From Bradyrhizobium guangxiense (GTDB taxonomy: Bacteria > Pseudomonadota > Alphaproteobacteria > Rhizobiales > Xanthobacteraceae), in assembly GCF_004114915.1 (NCBI RefSeq), contig NZ_CP022219.1, forward strand, positions 1 to 64,000: a stretch of 64,000 nucleotides of DNA. Direction: 5' to 3'. A program made the position numbers and the translations under genes. The notes under the pieces were generated by a model. The model searched no databases. It saw only the letters and a list, made by a program, of their open reading frames with translations, and was not told the origin of the DNA. Each line of letters opens with the position of its first letter. The first letter of the stretch is position 1. This document shows, in pieces, positions 43,318-52,782 of the stretch.

Positions 43318-44064
43318 ATGACCATCGATGTCGTCGATCTCCGCGAGTTCTATTCCCGCCGCCTCGGAATTGTGGCGCGACAAATGATCAATCGCGGCAT
43401 CAGGGAACGCTGGCCAAGCGCCGAAGGCCAGCGCGTGCTCGGCCTCGGCTATCCCACGCCTTATCTTGGGTTGTTCCGCGAAGATGCCGAGCGCTGCATC
43501 GCCTTCATGCCGGCGGCCCAGGGCGTGCTGAAATGGCCGACGGGGCGGCCGGCGCTGGCCTCGCTGGTCGACGAATTCTCGCTGCCGCTACCGGACGCCG
43601 CGGTCGACCGGATCCTGATGGTCCACGCGCTGGAGATGTCGGACGATCCGGCCGCGCTGCTGCGCGAGGTATGGCGGGTGCTGTCGCCGTCCGGGCGGGT
43701 GATCGCGGTGATCCCGAACCGGCGCGGGGTGTGGACCCGCACCGACAGCACGCCGTTCGGACACGGCCGGCCCTATTCGCGCTCGCAGATCACCGAGCTG
43801 TTACGCCAGACCTGGTTCACGCCGACCGCCTGGGGCGAGGCCCTGTTCATGCCGCCTTATGCCGGCGGCTGGGTGCTGAAATCGGCGCAGATGTGGGAGC
43901 GTGCCGGCGCGGCGCTGTCGCTGCCCTTCGCCGGCGTGCACATTGTGGAGGCCACCAAGCAGGTCTACCGCGCGATCCCCGCCAAGCGGGAGCGGGCGCG
44001 GCTGATTCCTTCGCTGGCGAAGCCCGTGCTGGTGCCGTCCTCGACCACCGTGACGCGCAGTTAG
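43318..44064 (+). CDS. SAM-dependent methyltransferase-like protein, 248 aa
   Basis: The central region DRILMVHALEMSDDPAALLR, then EVWRVLSPSGRVIAVIPNRR, matches the motif-post I to III part of Methyltransf_11 proteins. The canonical motif I is weak (GQRVLGLGYPTPYLGLF), with GLGYPTP where most have D.G.G.G, so AdoMet binding may be altered. It is divergent from gloB. This gene pair recurs in Rhizobiales. The acceptor is unknown. Confidence 0.8.
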   Translation: MTIDVVDLREFYSRRLGIVARQMINRGIRERWPSAEGQRVLGLGYPTPYLGLFREDAERCIAFMPAAQGVLKWPTGRPALASLVDEFSLPLPDAAVDRILMVHALEMSDDPAALLREVWRVLSPSGRVIAVIPNRRGVWTRTDSTPFGHGRPYSRSQITELLRQTWFTPTAWGEALFMPPYAGGWVLKSAQMWERAGAALSLPFAGVHIVEATKQVYRAIPAKRERARLIPSLAKPVLVPSSTTVTRS

Positions 44065-44116
44065 CTTCACCTCTCCCGGCGGGGAGAGGTTCCGTGCCGG
44101 TGGCCATCAATCATCG

Positions 44117-44149
44117 TCAAAAAAAATCGTCCCGGCGAGCCGGGACGAT
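44117..44149 (-). terminator. intrinsic terminator for the DUF4167 gene
   Basis: ATCGTCCCGGC-GA-GCCGGGACGAT is a perfect 11-bp stem. On the minus strand it is followed by TTTTTTTTG. It lies 25 bp after the DUF4167 stop. This is the best intrinsic terminator in the window. Confidence 0.85.
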
Positions 44150-44173
44150 TGTCGTCAGAAAATCAGAAGAGAC

Positions 44174-44923
44174 TTACTCGCCGGAGGCGACCTCGTCGCT
44201 GGACGCGGCGGGCGCCGCTTCACGATCGGGGCGGGGGCCATGCGGCCGACGCCGACGGCGCGGATAGCGCTCGCCACCGCCGCCACCCTCGAAACCGGTC
44301 TGACCGCCATTTACTTGCGGCTGCGCGCCGGTGATGAAGGAGGGCAGGCGGTCGACGCCGCCGGCATCGGCGATGACCGGCTGCGGCTGGTTCGCAGGCT
44401 GCGGCTGATATTGCGGCTGCGGACGGTGCTCGCGCGGCTGCTGCTGATCGCGCTGATAGGGCTGGCCCTCGCGCGGCTGATGGTCACGCTGGTGGTGATC
44501 GCGCTGGCCGTCGCGGTCGCGCGTGAAGGGTTGCTGCGGCGGCGGCTGCGGGACGAAGCCAGGCTCCTGGCCGAAAGCCGAGAAATTTTCGCCGTCGTCC
44601 TCGCCGTCGTCGCCATGGCTGCTGATGGGCTCGTCACCGCGCGGCTGCTGGTTCTGGCGGAACTGCTCCTGGGCCGCCGCGATCAGGCGGAAATAATGCT
44701 CGGCATGCTGGTAGTAGTTCTCGGCCGCAACAGGGTCGCCGGAGGAGCGCGCGTCGCGCGCGAGCTGGAGATACTTTTCGGCGATGTGCGAGGCGGTGCC
44801 GCGGATCTTGATATCGGGTCCGTTGGACTCGTAGACCCGGGTCATCGGGTTCTGGCTGCGCCGGTTGTTGTTGTTATTGTTGTTGCGGTTGCGCATCCGC
44901 TGCTTGTTCTGACCGTTTCTCAT
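44174..44923 (-). CDS. DUF4167 domain protein, low-complexity putative RNA-binding protein, 249 aa
   Basis: The N-terminus begins MRNGQNKQRMRNRNNN and contains a run of seven Asn. Residues 30-100 form the conserved DUF4167 domain (KIRGTASHIAEKYLQLARDA, then AENYYQHAEHYFRLIAAAQE). The rest is disordered: Q, P, R and D-rich repeats (QREGQPYQRDQQQPREH-like) ending in RRRRRPHGPRPDRE. The family is specific to alphaproteobacteria, usually next to prmC and prfA as here, which hints at a translation or RNA role. Its biochemical function is not established. Confidence 0.88.
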   Translation of the reverse strand: MRNGQNKQRMRNRNNNNNNNRRSQNPMTRVYESNGPDIKIRGTASHIAEKYLQLARDARSSGDPVAAENYYQHAEHYFRLIAAAQEQFRQNQQPRGDEPISSHGDDGEDDGENFSAFGQEPGFVPQPPPQQPFTRDRDGQRDHHQRDHQPREGQPYQRDQQQPREHRPQPQYQPQPANQPQPVIADAGGVDRLPSFITGAQPQVNGGQTGFEGGGGGERYPRRRRRPHGPRPDREAAPAASSDEVASGE

Positions 44924-45385
44924 GTCCTGCCTTTAATTCCAGCCCTAAAGGTTGCACGCATTACTGATTGCTAGGAGTGACCTGGTGACAGCAGCTCACA
45001 TTGCTCATGCGCACCGCGCGCAAGAGCGGATTGATCCCTGCCAATGTTCGTCGACCGTCGCGCTCAACAAAGACGCGTTCCCCACTCGCCAGCATTGATT
45101 GCGAGCGAACCCATTCATTTCGCTTGCCGAAACAAGCCCAGCTTTCTTGCGTAAGTCTTCAAGCGCAATATCAGGCTTTCGTTCACGTTGCGGTCGGAGA
45201 GCAGCGCAGCTCCACTGGCCATCGCGCTCAACAGGACCTGCGGCTTGGAACCTATAATCAGTAAAGCTCTCGCCCGAGAGCCCGGCTTTCACCCGTAGGT
45301 CTACGGGGCCGGCACCGATGTGTTGACCGGAACGTAGTCGTTCCCAAGCGATATTCCAAGAGCTTTTTGCAGGCCAATCCGGCTT
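44924..45385. other. intergenic between prmC and DUF4167
   Basis: No gene is convincingly supported. A 95-codon frame on the minus strand (45005-45292) has no recognised domain, no clear ribosome binding site and an ordinary composition. The DUF4167 promoter must lie in the left part. No tRNA or ncRNA structure was recognised. Confidence 0.4.
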
Positions 45386-46276
45386 TTATGGGGGCATTTT
45401 TCGGGCCGAAACGGCCCGCGGAATGCCCGCCAGGTCGGCCTTGGGTGGCCTGTCCACCGTTAACCCCGCAGCCACCATGAGGGTTTCAATATTTCTCGCC
45501 TGGCCCTGTCCGGCTTCGACGATCAGCGCCCCGCCGGGGGCAAGGCACTCGCTCGCCTGCGGGATCAGGGCGCGGTAGGCGTCATATCCGTCATTGCCGC
45601 CGTCCAGCGCCAGATGCGGATCGTGCTCGCGCACCTCGATGCTCAATGTCGGAATTTCGGCCGAGGGGATATAGGGCGGGTTCGACACGACGAGGTCGAA
45701 CGGGCCGCCGAGCGCCGACGCATAGGAGCAAGCGACGAAAGCGGCGCGGCCGGCGAGGCCGAGCGCGGCGGCATTGTCGCGTGCGGTGCCGAGTGCCGTC
45801 AGGCTGACATCCGTGCCGACGCCGAACGCATCGGGAATTTCATGCAACAGCGCGAGCAGGATCGCGCCCGAGCCGGTGCCGATGTCAGCGATGCGGGGGC
45901 GAACGATCTTCTGCTCGCGAAAAAGCTCGAGCGCACGCTCGACCACCGTTTCGGTGTCGGGGCGCGGGACCAGGGTCGCCTCCGAAAGGCGAAACGGCAG
46001 GCCCCAGAATTCGCGCGTGCCGAGAATGCGCGCCACCGGCTCGCCCGCGATCCGGCGCTCTGCATATTGCGCGAGCTGCGACGCCTCGGCGTTCGTGAGG
46101 GGGCGGGCGGCCTGTGCAATGAGACCGGTGAGATCGAGGCCGAGCACGGCACTGATCAGGATGCGGGCGTCGAGCTCGGCTTCGTTGAGCTGCGCGGATC
46201 GCAGCTGCGCCGCCAGCGCGCGGCGTGCGGTCTCGATCGATTGTCCTGTGAAGGCATTGCCCACGCGGCGCGTCAC
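45386..46276 (-). CDS. prmC: release-factor glutamine methyltransferase, 296 aa
   Basis: [16 protein letters not shown] contains the NPPY motif of N5-glutamine methyltransferases. [20 protein letters not shown] is the AdoMet-binding motif I, and [15 protein letters not shown] is the PrmC hallmark segment before it. The N-terminal 80 residues form the helical release-factor-binding domain. It methylates the Gln of the GGQ motif of release factors. Its ATG overlaps the prfA stop by four bases, giving direct coupling to its substrate's gene. Confidence 0.94.
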   Translation of the reverse strand: MTRRVGNAFTGQSIETARRALAAQLRSAQLNEAELDARILISAVLGLDLTGLIAQAARPLTNAEASQLAQYAERRIAGEPVARILGTREFWGLPFRLSEATLVPRPDTETVVERALELFREQKIVRPRIADIGTGSGAILLALLHEIPDAFGVGTDVSLTALGTARDNAAALGLAGRAAFVACSYASALGGPFDLVVSNPPYIPSAEIPTLSIEVREHDPHLALDGGNDGYDAYRALIPQASECLAPGGALIVEAGQGQARNIETLMVAAGLTVDRPPKADLAGIPRAVSARKMPP

Positions 46277-47358
46277 GCCGCCCCGCCCTGTGCGGCGAGC
46301 TGTGCGGCCTGATGCTCGGTGGTCAGCGCGTCGATCAATTCGCCGAGCGCTTCGCCCGCGATCACCTGCGGCAGCTTGTAGAGCGTCAGGTTGATGCGGT
46401 GGTCGGTGACGCGCCCTTGGGGGAAGTTGTAGGTGCGGATGCGCTCGGAGCGGTCGCCGGAGCCGACCTTCTCCTTGCGCTCGGCCGAGCGCGCGGCATC
46501 GACGCGCTGCCGCTCGGCGTCGTAGATGCGCGAGCGCAGGATGTTCATGGCGGACGCGCGGTTCTTGTGCTGCGAGCGGCTGTCCTGCATCATCACCACG
46601 ATGCCGGTCGGGATGTGGGTGATGCGGATCGCCGATTCGGTCTTGTTGACGTGCTGGCCGCCGGCGCCTTGCGCGCGCATGGTTTCGATGCGCAGATCCT
46701 CGTTCTTGATGTCGACGTCGACGTCCTCGACCTCCGGCAGTACGGCGACCGTCGCCGCCGAGGTGTGGATGCGCCCTTGCGTCTCGGTGTCGGGCACGCG
46801 CTGCACCCGGTGCACGCCGGATTCGAACTTCAGCTTGGAGAACGCGCCGCGGCCATGCACCTCCGCGATGATTTCCTTGTAGCCGCCGACTGTGCCTTCG
46901 CTCGCCGAGATCACCTCGACCTTCCAGCCCTGCAAGGCAGCGAAGCGCTCGTACATCCGGAACAGGTCTCCGGCGAACAGCGAGGCCTCGTCGCCGCCGG
47001 TGCCGGCGCGGATTTCCAGCACGACGTTGCGATCGTCCATGGCGTCCTTGGGCAGGAGTGCGACGCGGATCTTCTGGACCAGTTCCTCGATCTTCGGCGT
47101 CAGTTCGTCGCGCTCGGCCTCCGCCATGCCGCGCATGTCGGCATCGGTTGCGGGATCGGCGATCAGCGCCTCGGTGTCGGCAAGCTCCTTCACGGCAGAG
47201 CGATAAGCTTTCACCGCTTCGATCAGCGGCGTGATCTCGGCGAGCTCGCGTGTGATCTGGACATAGCGTTCGGAGGCGAGCTGCCCCAGCGATTCGGCCT
47301 CGAGAGAGGCATGATGTGCAAGGAGCACATCCAGTTTGGCTTCGGGGAGTGACGACAT
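46273..47358 (-). CDS. prfA: peptide chain release factor 1, 361 aa
   Basis: [20 protein letters not shown] contains the GGQ peptidyl-hydrolysis motif. Upstream, [20 protein letters not shown] and [20 protein letters not shown] are RF1-specific. Length 361 matches RF1 (UAG and UAA reading) rather than RF2, and no programmed frameshift is present. It ends four bases into prmC and begins 60 bp after ptsP, so the order ptsP-prfA-prmC is likely one transcript. Confidence 0.96.
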   Translation of the reverse strand: MSSLPEAKLDVLLAHHASLEAESLGQLASERYVQITRELAEITPLIEAVKAYRSAVKELADTEALIADPATDADMRGMAEAERDELTPKIEELVQKIRVALLPKDAMDDRNVVLEIRAGTGGDEASLFAGDLFRMYERFAALQGWKVEVISASEGTVGGYKEIIAEVHGRGAFSKLKFESGVHRVQRVPDTETQGRIHTSAATVAVLPEVEDVDVDIKNEDLRIETMRAQGAGGQHVNKTESAIRITHIPTGIVVMMQDSRSQHKNRASAMNILRSRIYDAERQRVDAARSAERKEKVGSGDRSERIRTYNFPQGRVTDHRINLTLYKLPQVIAGEALGELIDALTTEHQAAQLAAQGGAA

Positions 47359-47418
47359 CGGTTCAGTCTCGGATGGGCGGATGACGGCGAGGGGGACAGG
47401 CAGGGGGCGCGAGGCCCG

Positions 47419-49686
47419 CTACAACGCCAGGCCTTCGGCCTCGGCAAATTCCGTCAGCTTCTGCCGGATCGAGACGCTGCCGGCGGGCGCGTCCAGCAGC
47501 GGATCGAGCATCGCCTCGGCCTTCTTGGCGTCGAGGTCGAGCACCATGGCCTTGACCGGGCCGAGGGCGGTCGCCGAAAGCGACAGCGAGCGGTAGCCCA
47601 GCGCAATCAGCGCCAGCGCACCGATCGGCTTGGATGCCATCTCGCCGCAGAGCGAGAGCGACTTCTTCGCCGCATGGCACTTGCGCGAGATCTCGCGCAG
47701 TGCACGCAGGATCGGCGCCGACATGGTGTCGAAGCGCTCGGAGACCTTGGCATTGCCGCGGTCGACCGCGAACAGGAACTGGAACAGGTCGTTGGAGCCG
47801 ACCGAGATGAAGTCGACCTTCTTCAGGAGCTCGTCGAGCTGGTAGAGCAAAGCGGGCACCTCGACCATGGTGCCGATGTCGATTCGTTCAGGCAGCGTGT
47901 GGCCGTGCTGGCGCAAATAGGTGAGCTCGCGCTCGACCAGCGCCTTGGCGGCATCGAATTCGGCGACCTCGGAGATCATCGGGAACATGATGCGCAGCGC
48001 GCGGCCGCCGCCGGCGCGCAGCAGTGCGCGAATCTGGCCGCGCAACAGGCCGGGACGATCGAGCCCGAGCCGGATCGCGCGCCAGCCGAGCGCGGGATTT
48101 TCCTCGATTACCGCTTCCATGTAGGGCAGCGCCTTGTCGCCGCCGATGTCGAGGGTGCGGAAGGTGACGGGCTTGGCGCCGGCGGCATCCAGCACGGTGC
48201 GATAGAGCGCGAGCTGGTCGCTGGTGCGGGGCAGGCTCTGGCCCACCATGAATTGCAGCTCGGTGCGGAACAGGCCGATGCCGGCGCTGCCGGTGTCCTC
48301 GATGTGCGGCAGGTCGATGGCGAGGCCTGCGTTGATCATCAGCTCGACCTTCTGGCCGTCCTTGGTGACGCAGGGCCGGTCGCGCAGCGCCAGATATTGC
48401 GCCTGGCGGCGGGCGCGGAAGCGCACGCGTTCGGCGAAGGCGGCCTCGATCTCCTGCGAGGGCCGCACATAGATCGCGCCCGAGGTGCCGTCGACGATGA
48501 TGGCGTCGCCCGGATCGGCGATGCCGGGCGCGTTCGGCACCTCGCCGACCGCGGGAATGCCGAGCGCGCGCGCCACGATCGAGACGTGGGAGTTGGCGGT
48601 GCCTTCTTCCAGCACGATGCCGCGCAGGCGCTTGCGGTCGTAGTCGAGCAGCGCCGCCGGGCCCATCGCGCGCGCGATGACGATCGCGTTGTCGGGCAAT
48701 TGCTCGCGTGAGGGCGCGTGGTCCTGGCCGACCAGCTGCCGCATCAGGCGGTAGCCGAGGTCCTCGAGATCGTGCAGCCGGTCGCGCAAGTAAGGATCGG
48801 TCGAGCGCAGCATGCGCGCGCGGGTGTCGGACTGGACGCGCTCGACCGCGGCTTCCGCGGTGAGGCCGGTGGCGACCGCCTCGTGCAGCTTGTGCGACCA
48901 GCCCTGGTCGTTGGCGAACATGCGGTAGGCTTCCAGCACCTCGCGATGCTCGCCGCCTTCGGCGACGTCGCCGCGTTCCAGCATGCGGTCGAGATCGGCG
49001 CGCAGCTTGGCGAGCGCGGTGTCCAGCCGCTTGATTTCCTTCGGCAGGTCCTCGGCGATGTAGTCCTTGATGACGACGCGCGGCTCGTGCAGCACGACAT
49101 GGCCGAGCGCGATGCCCTCCGACAGGATGGCGCCGACCTTCTGCGCGGAATGCCGCGCGGCCGGCTCCTGGCCCGGCTGCGCCAGTGCCGAGAGCTCGCC
49201 GGAGGCAATCAGCTCCGCCAGCACCATCGCGGTGGTCTGCAGCGCCTCGAGCTCCTCCTCGACATAGTTGCGCTTGGCGCGGTTCTGCACCACCAGCACG
49301 CCGAGCGTGTTGCCGGCCCGCAGGATCGGCACGCCGAGGAAGGAGTGGTAGATTTCTTCGCCGGTCTCGGGGCGGAACGAGAAGGCCGGGTGGCTCTGCG
49401 CATCGCTTAAGTTGAGCGGCGTCGCCTCGCTGGCGACGAGGCCGACCAGGCCCTCATGCGCGCTCAGGACGGTGTGGTGCACCGCCTCGCGATTGAGACC
49501 CTCGGTGGCGTAGAGCTCCAGCGTGTTGTCGATGCGCAGCACATAGACCGAGCACACCTCGGCCACCATGTTGGCGGCGATCAGCACCACGATCTTGCCC
49601 AGCCGCTCCTGGGCCGAGACCTGCTCCGCCATGGTTTCGCGGAGCCGTCTCAACAAGACGCGGGGACCTCCCGACGCGCTCCGCAT
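47419..49686 (-). CDS. ptsP: PEP-protein phosphotransferase, EI-Ntr with GAF domain, 755 aa
   Basis: Residues about 20-160 form a GAF domain (YATEGLNREAVHHTVLSAHE, then EEIYHSFLGVPILRAGNTLG). The EI part follows: the phosphorylated His in EEGTANSHVSIVARALGI, then GIGLFRTELQFM and the C-terminal SLCGEMASKP. The GAF-EI fusion is the nitrogen-PTS enzyme I. It passes phosphate from PEP to NPr and EIIA-Ntr, which control nitrogen, potassium and polymer metabolism rather than sugar import. It lies downstream of lysC with 286 bp between, the usual order in alphaproteobacteria. Confidence 0.95.
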   Translation of the reverse strand: MRSASGGPRVLLRRLRETMAEQVSAQERLGKIVVLIAANMVAEVCSVYVLRIDNTLELYATEGLNREAVHHTVLSAHEGLVGLVASEATPLNLSDAQSHPAFSFRPETGEEIYHSFLGVPILRAGNTLGVLVVQNRAKRNYVEEELEALQTTAMVLAELIASGELSALAQPGQEPAARHSAQKVGAILSEGIALGHVVLHEPRVVIKDYIAEDLPKEIKRLDTALAKLRADLDRMLERGDVAEGGEHREVLEAYRMFANDQGWSHKLHEAVATGLTAEAAVERVQSDTRARMLRSTDPYLRDRLHDLEDLGYRLMRQLVGQDHAPSREQLPDNAIVIARAMGPAALLDYDRKRLRGIVLEEGTANSHVSIVARALGIPAVGEVPNAPGIADPGDAIIVDGTSGAIYVRPSQEIEAAFAERVRFRARRQAQYLALRDRPCVTKDGQKVELMINAGLAIDLPHIEDTGSAGIGLFRTELQFMVGQSLPRTSDQLALYRTVLDAAGAKPVTFRTLDIGGDKALPYMEAVIEENPALGWRAIRLGLDRPGLLRGQIRALLRAGGGRALRIMFPMISEVAEFDAAKALVERELTYLRQHGHTLPERIDIGTMVEVPALLYQLDELLKKVDFISVGSNDLFQFLFAVDRGNAKVSERFDTMSAPILRALREISRKCHAAKKSLSLCGEMASKPIGALALIALGYRSLSLSATALGPVKAMVLDLDAKKAEAMLDPLLDAPAGSVSIRQKLTEFAEAEGLAL

Positions 49687-49972
49687 GAACCGTCAATCTC
49701 CTCCGTCTGCCGGGCCCGGCGGTATCGGCCGGCGGCTGGCCTAAAATTCCAGAAAAACAACCAAATTGTTTGTCCGGCGCAGGCGCAAACCCAAATCTTC
49801 TTGAAATTTAGTGCTCGCACCGAATCAGCGGCCTGAACTGGGACACAGTCTGCGGCAGCCCACCCTGTTCGCCGTATAGCGAATTAGGGCTTGTTTTGCC
49901 AAGCAAAACGCCTGCCAAACGCGAATGTGTGGAGACCTCAGCGTTTGCTGCGGCCGCTAAGAGAAAATTAGT

Positions 49973-51229
49973 CTAGCCCTGATCGAGACCGTAGAGCGTG
50001 TGCAGGGTGCGCACCGCAAGCTCGGTATAGGCGGTGTCGATCAAAACCGAGAATTTGATCTCGGAGGTTGTAATGGCCCGGATGTTGATATTCCGTCCCG
50101 CGAGGGCCGAGAACGCCTGGGCGGCGACGCCGGCATGGCTGCGCATGCCGCTGCCGATCACCGAGATCTTGGCGACGTCGGTCGCGGTATCGAGCCGGGC
50201 ATAGCCGATCTTGGCCTTGGCGGCGGTAATCGTATCCTTGGCGCGGGTGTAGTCGGCGGCCGGCACCGTGAAGGTGAGGTCGGTGGTCTTGCCGTCTTCA
50301 GAAACGTTCTGAACGATCATGTCGACGTTGATGTTGGCATCGGCCAGCGGGCCGAAGATCGACGCGGCAACGCCCGGCTTGTCCTCGATCTGGCGCACCG
50401 AGATCTGGGCCTCGTCCTTGGAGAAGGCGATACCGGTGACGACGTGGCTTTCCATGATCTCCTCCTCGCTGCAGATCAGCGTGCCGGGCGGCTGGTTGGC
50501 ATGCGGGTCGATATCCTCGGGCTTGTCGAAGCTCGAGCGGACGAAGATCGGCATGTTGTGGACCATGCCGAGTTCCACCGAGCGGACCTGGAGCACCTTG
50601 GCGCCCTGGGAGGCCAGTTCCAGCATGTCCTCGAACGCGATCTTGTCGAGCCGCTTGGCCTTCGGCACGATTCGCGGGTCGGTGGTGTAGACGCCGTCGA
50701 CGTCGGTGTAGATGTCGCAGCGGTCCGCCTTGACGGCTGCGGCAACCGCCACGGCCGAGGTGTCCGAGCCGCCGCGGCCAAGTGTGGTGATGCGATTGGT
50801 CTTGGGCTCGATGCCCTGGAAGCCGGCGATGACCGCGACCTCCTTGCGCTCCTTGAAGCGCTTGATGATCTCGCTGCCGTCGATGTCCTCGATCCGGGCC
50901 GAGGCATGAGCGTCGCTGGTCTTGATCGGGATCTGCCAGCCCTGCCAGGAGCGGGCCTGAATGCCCATGCCCTGAAGCACGATGGCAAGCAGGCCGGACG
51001 TCACCTGCTCGCCCGAGGCGACGACGGCGTCGTATTCGCGCGCGTCGTGCATCGGCGAGGCCTCGGTGCACCAGGCCACCAGCTCGTTGGTCTTGCCGGA
51101 CATCGCCGAGACGACGACGGCCACTTCGTGGCCGGCGTCGACCTCACGCTTCACATGGCGTGCGACGTTGCGGATACGTTCGATGTTGGCGACGGATGTG
51201 CCGCCGAATTTCATCACGAGGCGGCTCAT
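49973..51229 (-). CDS. lysC: aspartate kinase, 418 aa
   Basis: The N-terminus RLVMKFGGTSVANIERI is the aspartokinase signature. TLGRGGSDTSAVAVAAAVKA binds substrate, and two ACT domains occupy the last 150 residues (VTGIAFSKDEAQISV, then ISVIGSGMRSHAGVAAQAFS). It phosphorylates aspartate as the first step to lysine, threonine and methionine and is probably feedback-inhibited through the ACT domains. It is a monofunctional enzyme of the normal length. It is divergent from the PH-domain/ubiG pair. Confidence 0.96.
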   Translation of the reverse strand: MSRLVMKFGGTSVANIERIRNVARHVKREVDAGHEVAVVVSAMSGKTNELVAWCTEASPMHDAREYDAVVASGEQVTSGLLAIVLQGMGIQARSWQGWQIPIKTSDAHASARIEDIDGSEIIKRFKERKEVAVIAGFQGIEPKTNRITTLGRGGSDTSAVAVAAAVKADRCDIYTDVDGVYTTDPRIVPKAKRLDKIAFEDMLELASQGAKVLQVRSVELGMVHNMPIFVRSSFDKPEDIDPHANQPPGTLICSEEEIMESHVVTGIAFSKDEAQISVRQIEDKPGVAASIFGPLADANINVDMIVQNVSEDGKTTDLTFTVPAADYTRAKDTITAAKAKIGYARLDTATDVAKISVIGSGMRSHAGVAAQAFSALAGRNINIRAITTSEIKFSVLIDTAYTELAVRTLHTLYGLDQG

Positions 51230-51378
51230 GACGACGCGTGCATTCCTTCATAAGGATCAGTATGGTGACCCGCGCGAGGCAATGCCGCCGGCACCCGACC
51301 GCGCGTATACAGAGGGGCGGGGCCGGGGGCAAGCGGGTTCCTGCTCCGGCCAATCCGGGCAATGGGTCGATCGAGGTT

Positions 51379-51846
51379 ATGGCGCGCTATATCGACGAAA
51401 TCCTGCAGCCGGGCGAGCGGGTGCTGTATTCGACCAATGCGCACTGGATCTTCTATTTTCCGGCGATTCTGGCCTGGATCGTGGCGCTGGCCCTGCTGAT
51501 CCTGTCGCGGCAGGCGACCGTCGATTGGCTCGTTTTGCTGTGCCTGGGAGCGGCGGGCCTAGCGGCGCTGGCGGCCTTGTACTGGACCATCAAGGGCTGG
51601 TTCCATCGCTTCACCACCGAGACAGATGTCACCAACCTCCGGGTCGTGCACAAGACCGGGTTCATCAAGCGCCGCACTTTCGAGATGGCGCTGGACAAGG
51701 TCGAGAGTGTCGACGTCGACCAGACCATTCTTGGACGTATTCTCAACTACGGCGACGTAACGATTCGCGGCGTCGGCGAAGGGATCGAGACGATCAAGAC
51801 GATCGCCTCGCCGCTCGCCTTCCGTAGTTCGATCACCACGCGGTAG
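51379..51846 (+). CDS. PH-domain (DUF304-type) membrane protein, 155 aa
   Basis: GERVLYSTNAHWIFYFPAIL starts the first of two hydrophobic helices (residues about 20-70). A bacterial PH domain follows: FTTETDVTNLRVVHKTGFIK, then RRTFEMALDKVESVDVDQTI. The ATG at 51379 gives the family N-terminus; the longer frame from 51238 overlaps the lysC promoter. It is 14 bp before ubiG in the same direction. The family is membrane-bound with unknown role. Confidence 0.85.
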   Translation: MARYIDEILQPGERVLYSTNAHWIFYFPAILAWIVALALLILSRQATVDWLVLLCLGAAGLAALAALYWTIKGWFHRFTTETDVTNLRVVHKTGFIKRRTFEMALDKVESVDVDQTILGRILNYGDVTIRGVGEGIETIKTIASPLAFRSSITTR

Positions 51847-51860
51847 GACCGCGCCTGACC

Positions 51861-52634
51861 ATGAGCATGCAGCAAAATACTTCCCTCTCCGCGAACCCGC
51901 AGCAGGGTTCGACCGTCGATGCCGCCGAGATCGCCAAATTCTCAAAGCTCTCGGCAGAGTGGTGGGACCCCAACGGCAAGATGGCGCCGCTGCACCGGAT
52001 CAATCCCCTGCGGCTCGGCTATATCCGTGACGCCGCCTGCCGCAAGTTCGAGCGCAATGTGCGCAGCCTCAACTGCCTTGGGTCCTTGCGCGTACTCGAC
52101 ATCGGCTGCGGTGCCGGCCTGTTGTGGGAGCCGCTGTCGCGCCTCGGCGCGCAGGTCATCGGCGTCGATCCCTCGCAGAGCAACATCGCCGCGGCGAAGC
52201 TGCATGCCGACAAGGGCCATCTTGCGATCGACTACCGCTGCACTACCGTCGAGGAGATCGACCCGCGCGAGCGCTTCGACATCGTGCTGGCGATGGAAGT
52301 GGTCGAGCATGTCGTCGACGTCGGCGTCTTCCTGAAGCGTTGCGCCGCGATGCTGAAGCCGAACGGCCTCATGGTGGTCTCGACGCTGAACCGTAACTGG
52401 AAGAGCTTCGCGCTCGCCATCGTCGGCGCTGAATACGTCCTGCGCTGGCTGCCGCGCGGCACGCACGAGTGGAACAAGTTCGTCACGCCCGACGAGCTGA
52501 CGAAATATCTGCTCGACAACCGTCTCGTCATCACTGAGCAGACCGGCGTGGTTTACTCGCCCTTCGCCGACAAATGGAGCCTCTCGTCGGACATGGACGT
52601 GAACTACATGGTGGTGGCCGAAACGATGGTGTGA
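51861..52634 (+). CDS. ubiG: ubiquinone biosynthesis O-methyltransferase, 257 aa
   Basis: FSKLSAEWWDPNGKMAPLHR is the diagnostic UbiG opening, followed by INPLRLGYIRDAACRKF. VLDIGCGAGLLWEPLSRLGA is motif I, and VLAMEVVEHVVDVGVFLK is the EVVEHV motif. STLNRNWKSFALAIVGAEYV and the LPRGTHEWNKFVTPDEL segment complete the family pattern. It makes both O-methylations in ubiquinone synthesis. The divergent lysC-ubiG arrangement is typical of this bacterial group. Confidence 0.96.
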   Translation: MSMQQNTSLSANPQQGSTVDAAEIAKFSKLSAEWWDPNGKMAPLHRINPLRLGYIRDAACRKFERNVRSLNCLGSLRVLDIGCGAGLLWEPLSRLGAQVIGVDPSQSNIAAAKLHADKGHLAIDYRCTTVEEIDPRERFDIVLAMEVVEHVVDVGVFLKRCAAMLKPNGLMVVSTLNRNWKSFALAIVGAEYVLRWLPRGTHEWNKFVTPDELTKYLLDNRLVITEQTGVVYSPFADKWSLSSDMDVNYMVVAETMV

Positions 52635-52769
52635 GGGCGGGCGTTGGAGGCAAGCTGTTTCGCAGGGACGACAGCTGCATTTGTTGCGAGAGCATCGCAC
52701 CCATGACGCCCATGCGGTTGACCAGCCAGTCTGTTCCCGCCACGCTGATCGCCATTCCTCTCGTAGCTG

Positions 52770-52782
52770 CCCCCCCCCCCCC
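52770..52782 (+). promoter_or_regulatory. 13-C homopolymer immediately before a start codon
   Basis: Thirteen consecutive C residues end at 52782, and the ATG of the EamA gene is 52783-52785. There is no Shine-Dalgarno sequence between the tract and the ATG. Adding one C would place the ATG at 52703 in frame with the transporter. Confidence 0.6.

Noticed and set aside
45005..45292. 95-codon minus-strand frame between prmC and DUF4167
   Set aside because: No domain, no ribosome binding site, and no sign of conserved sequence could be judged; kept as intergenic.
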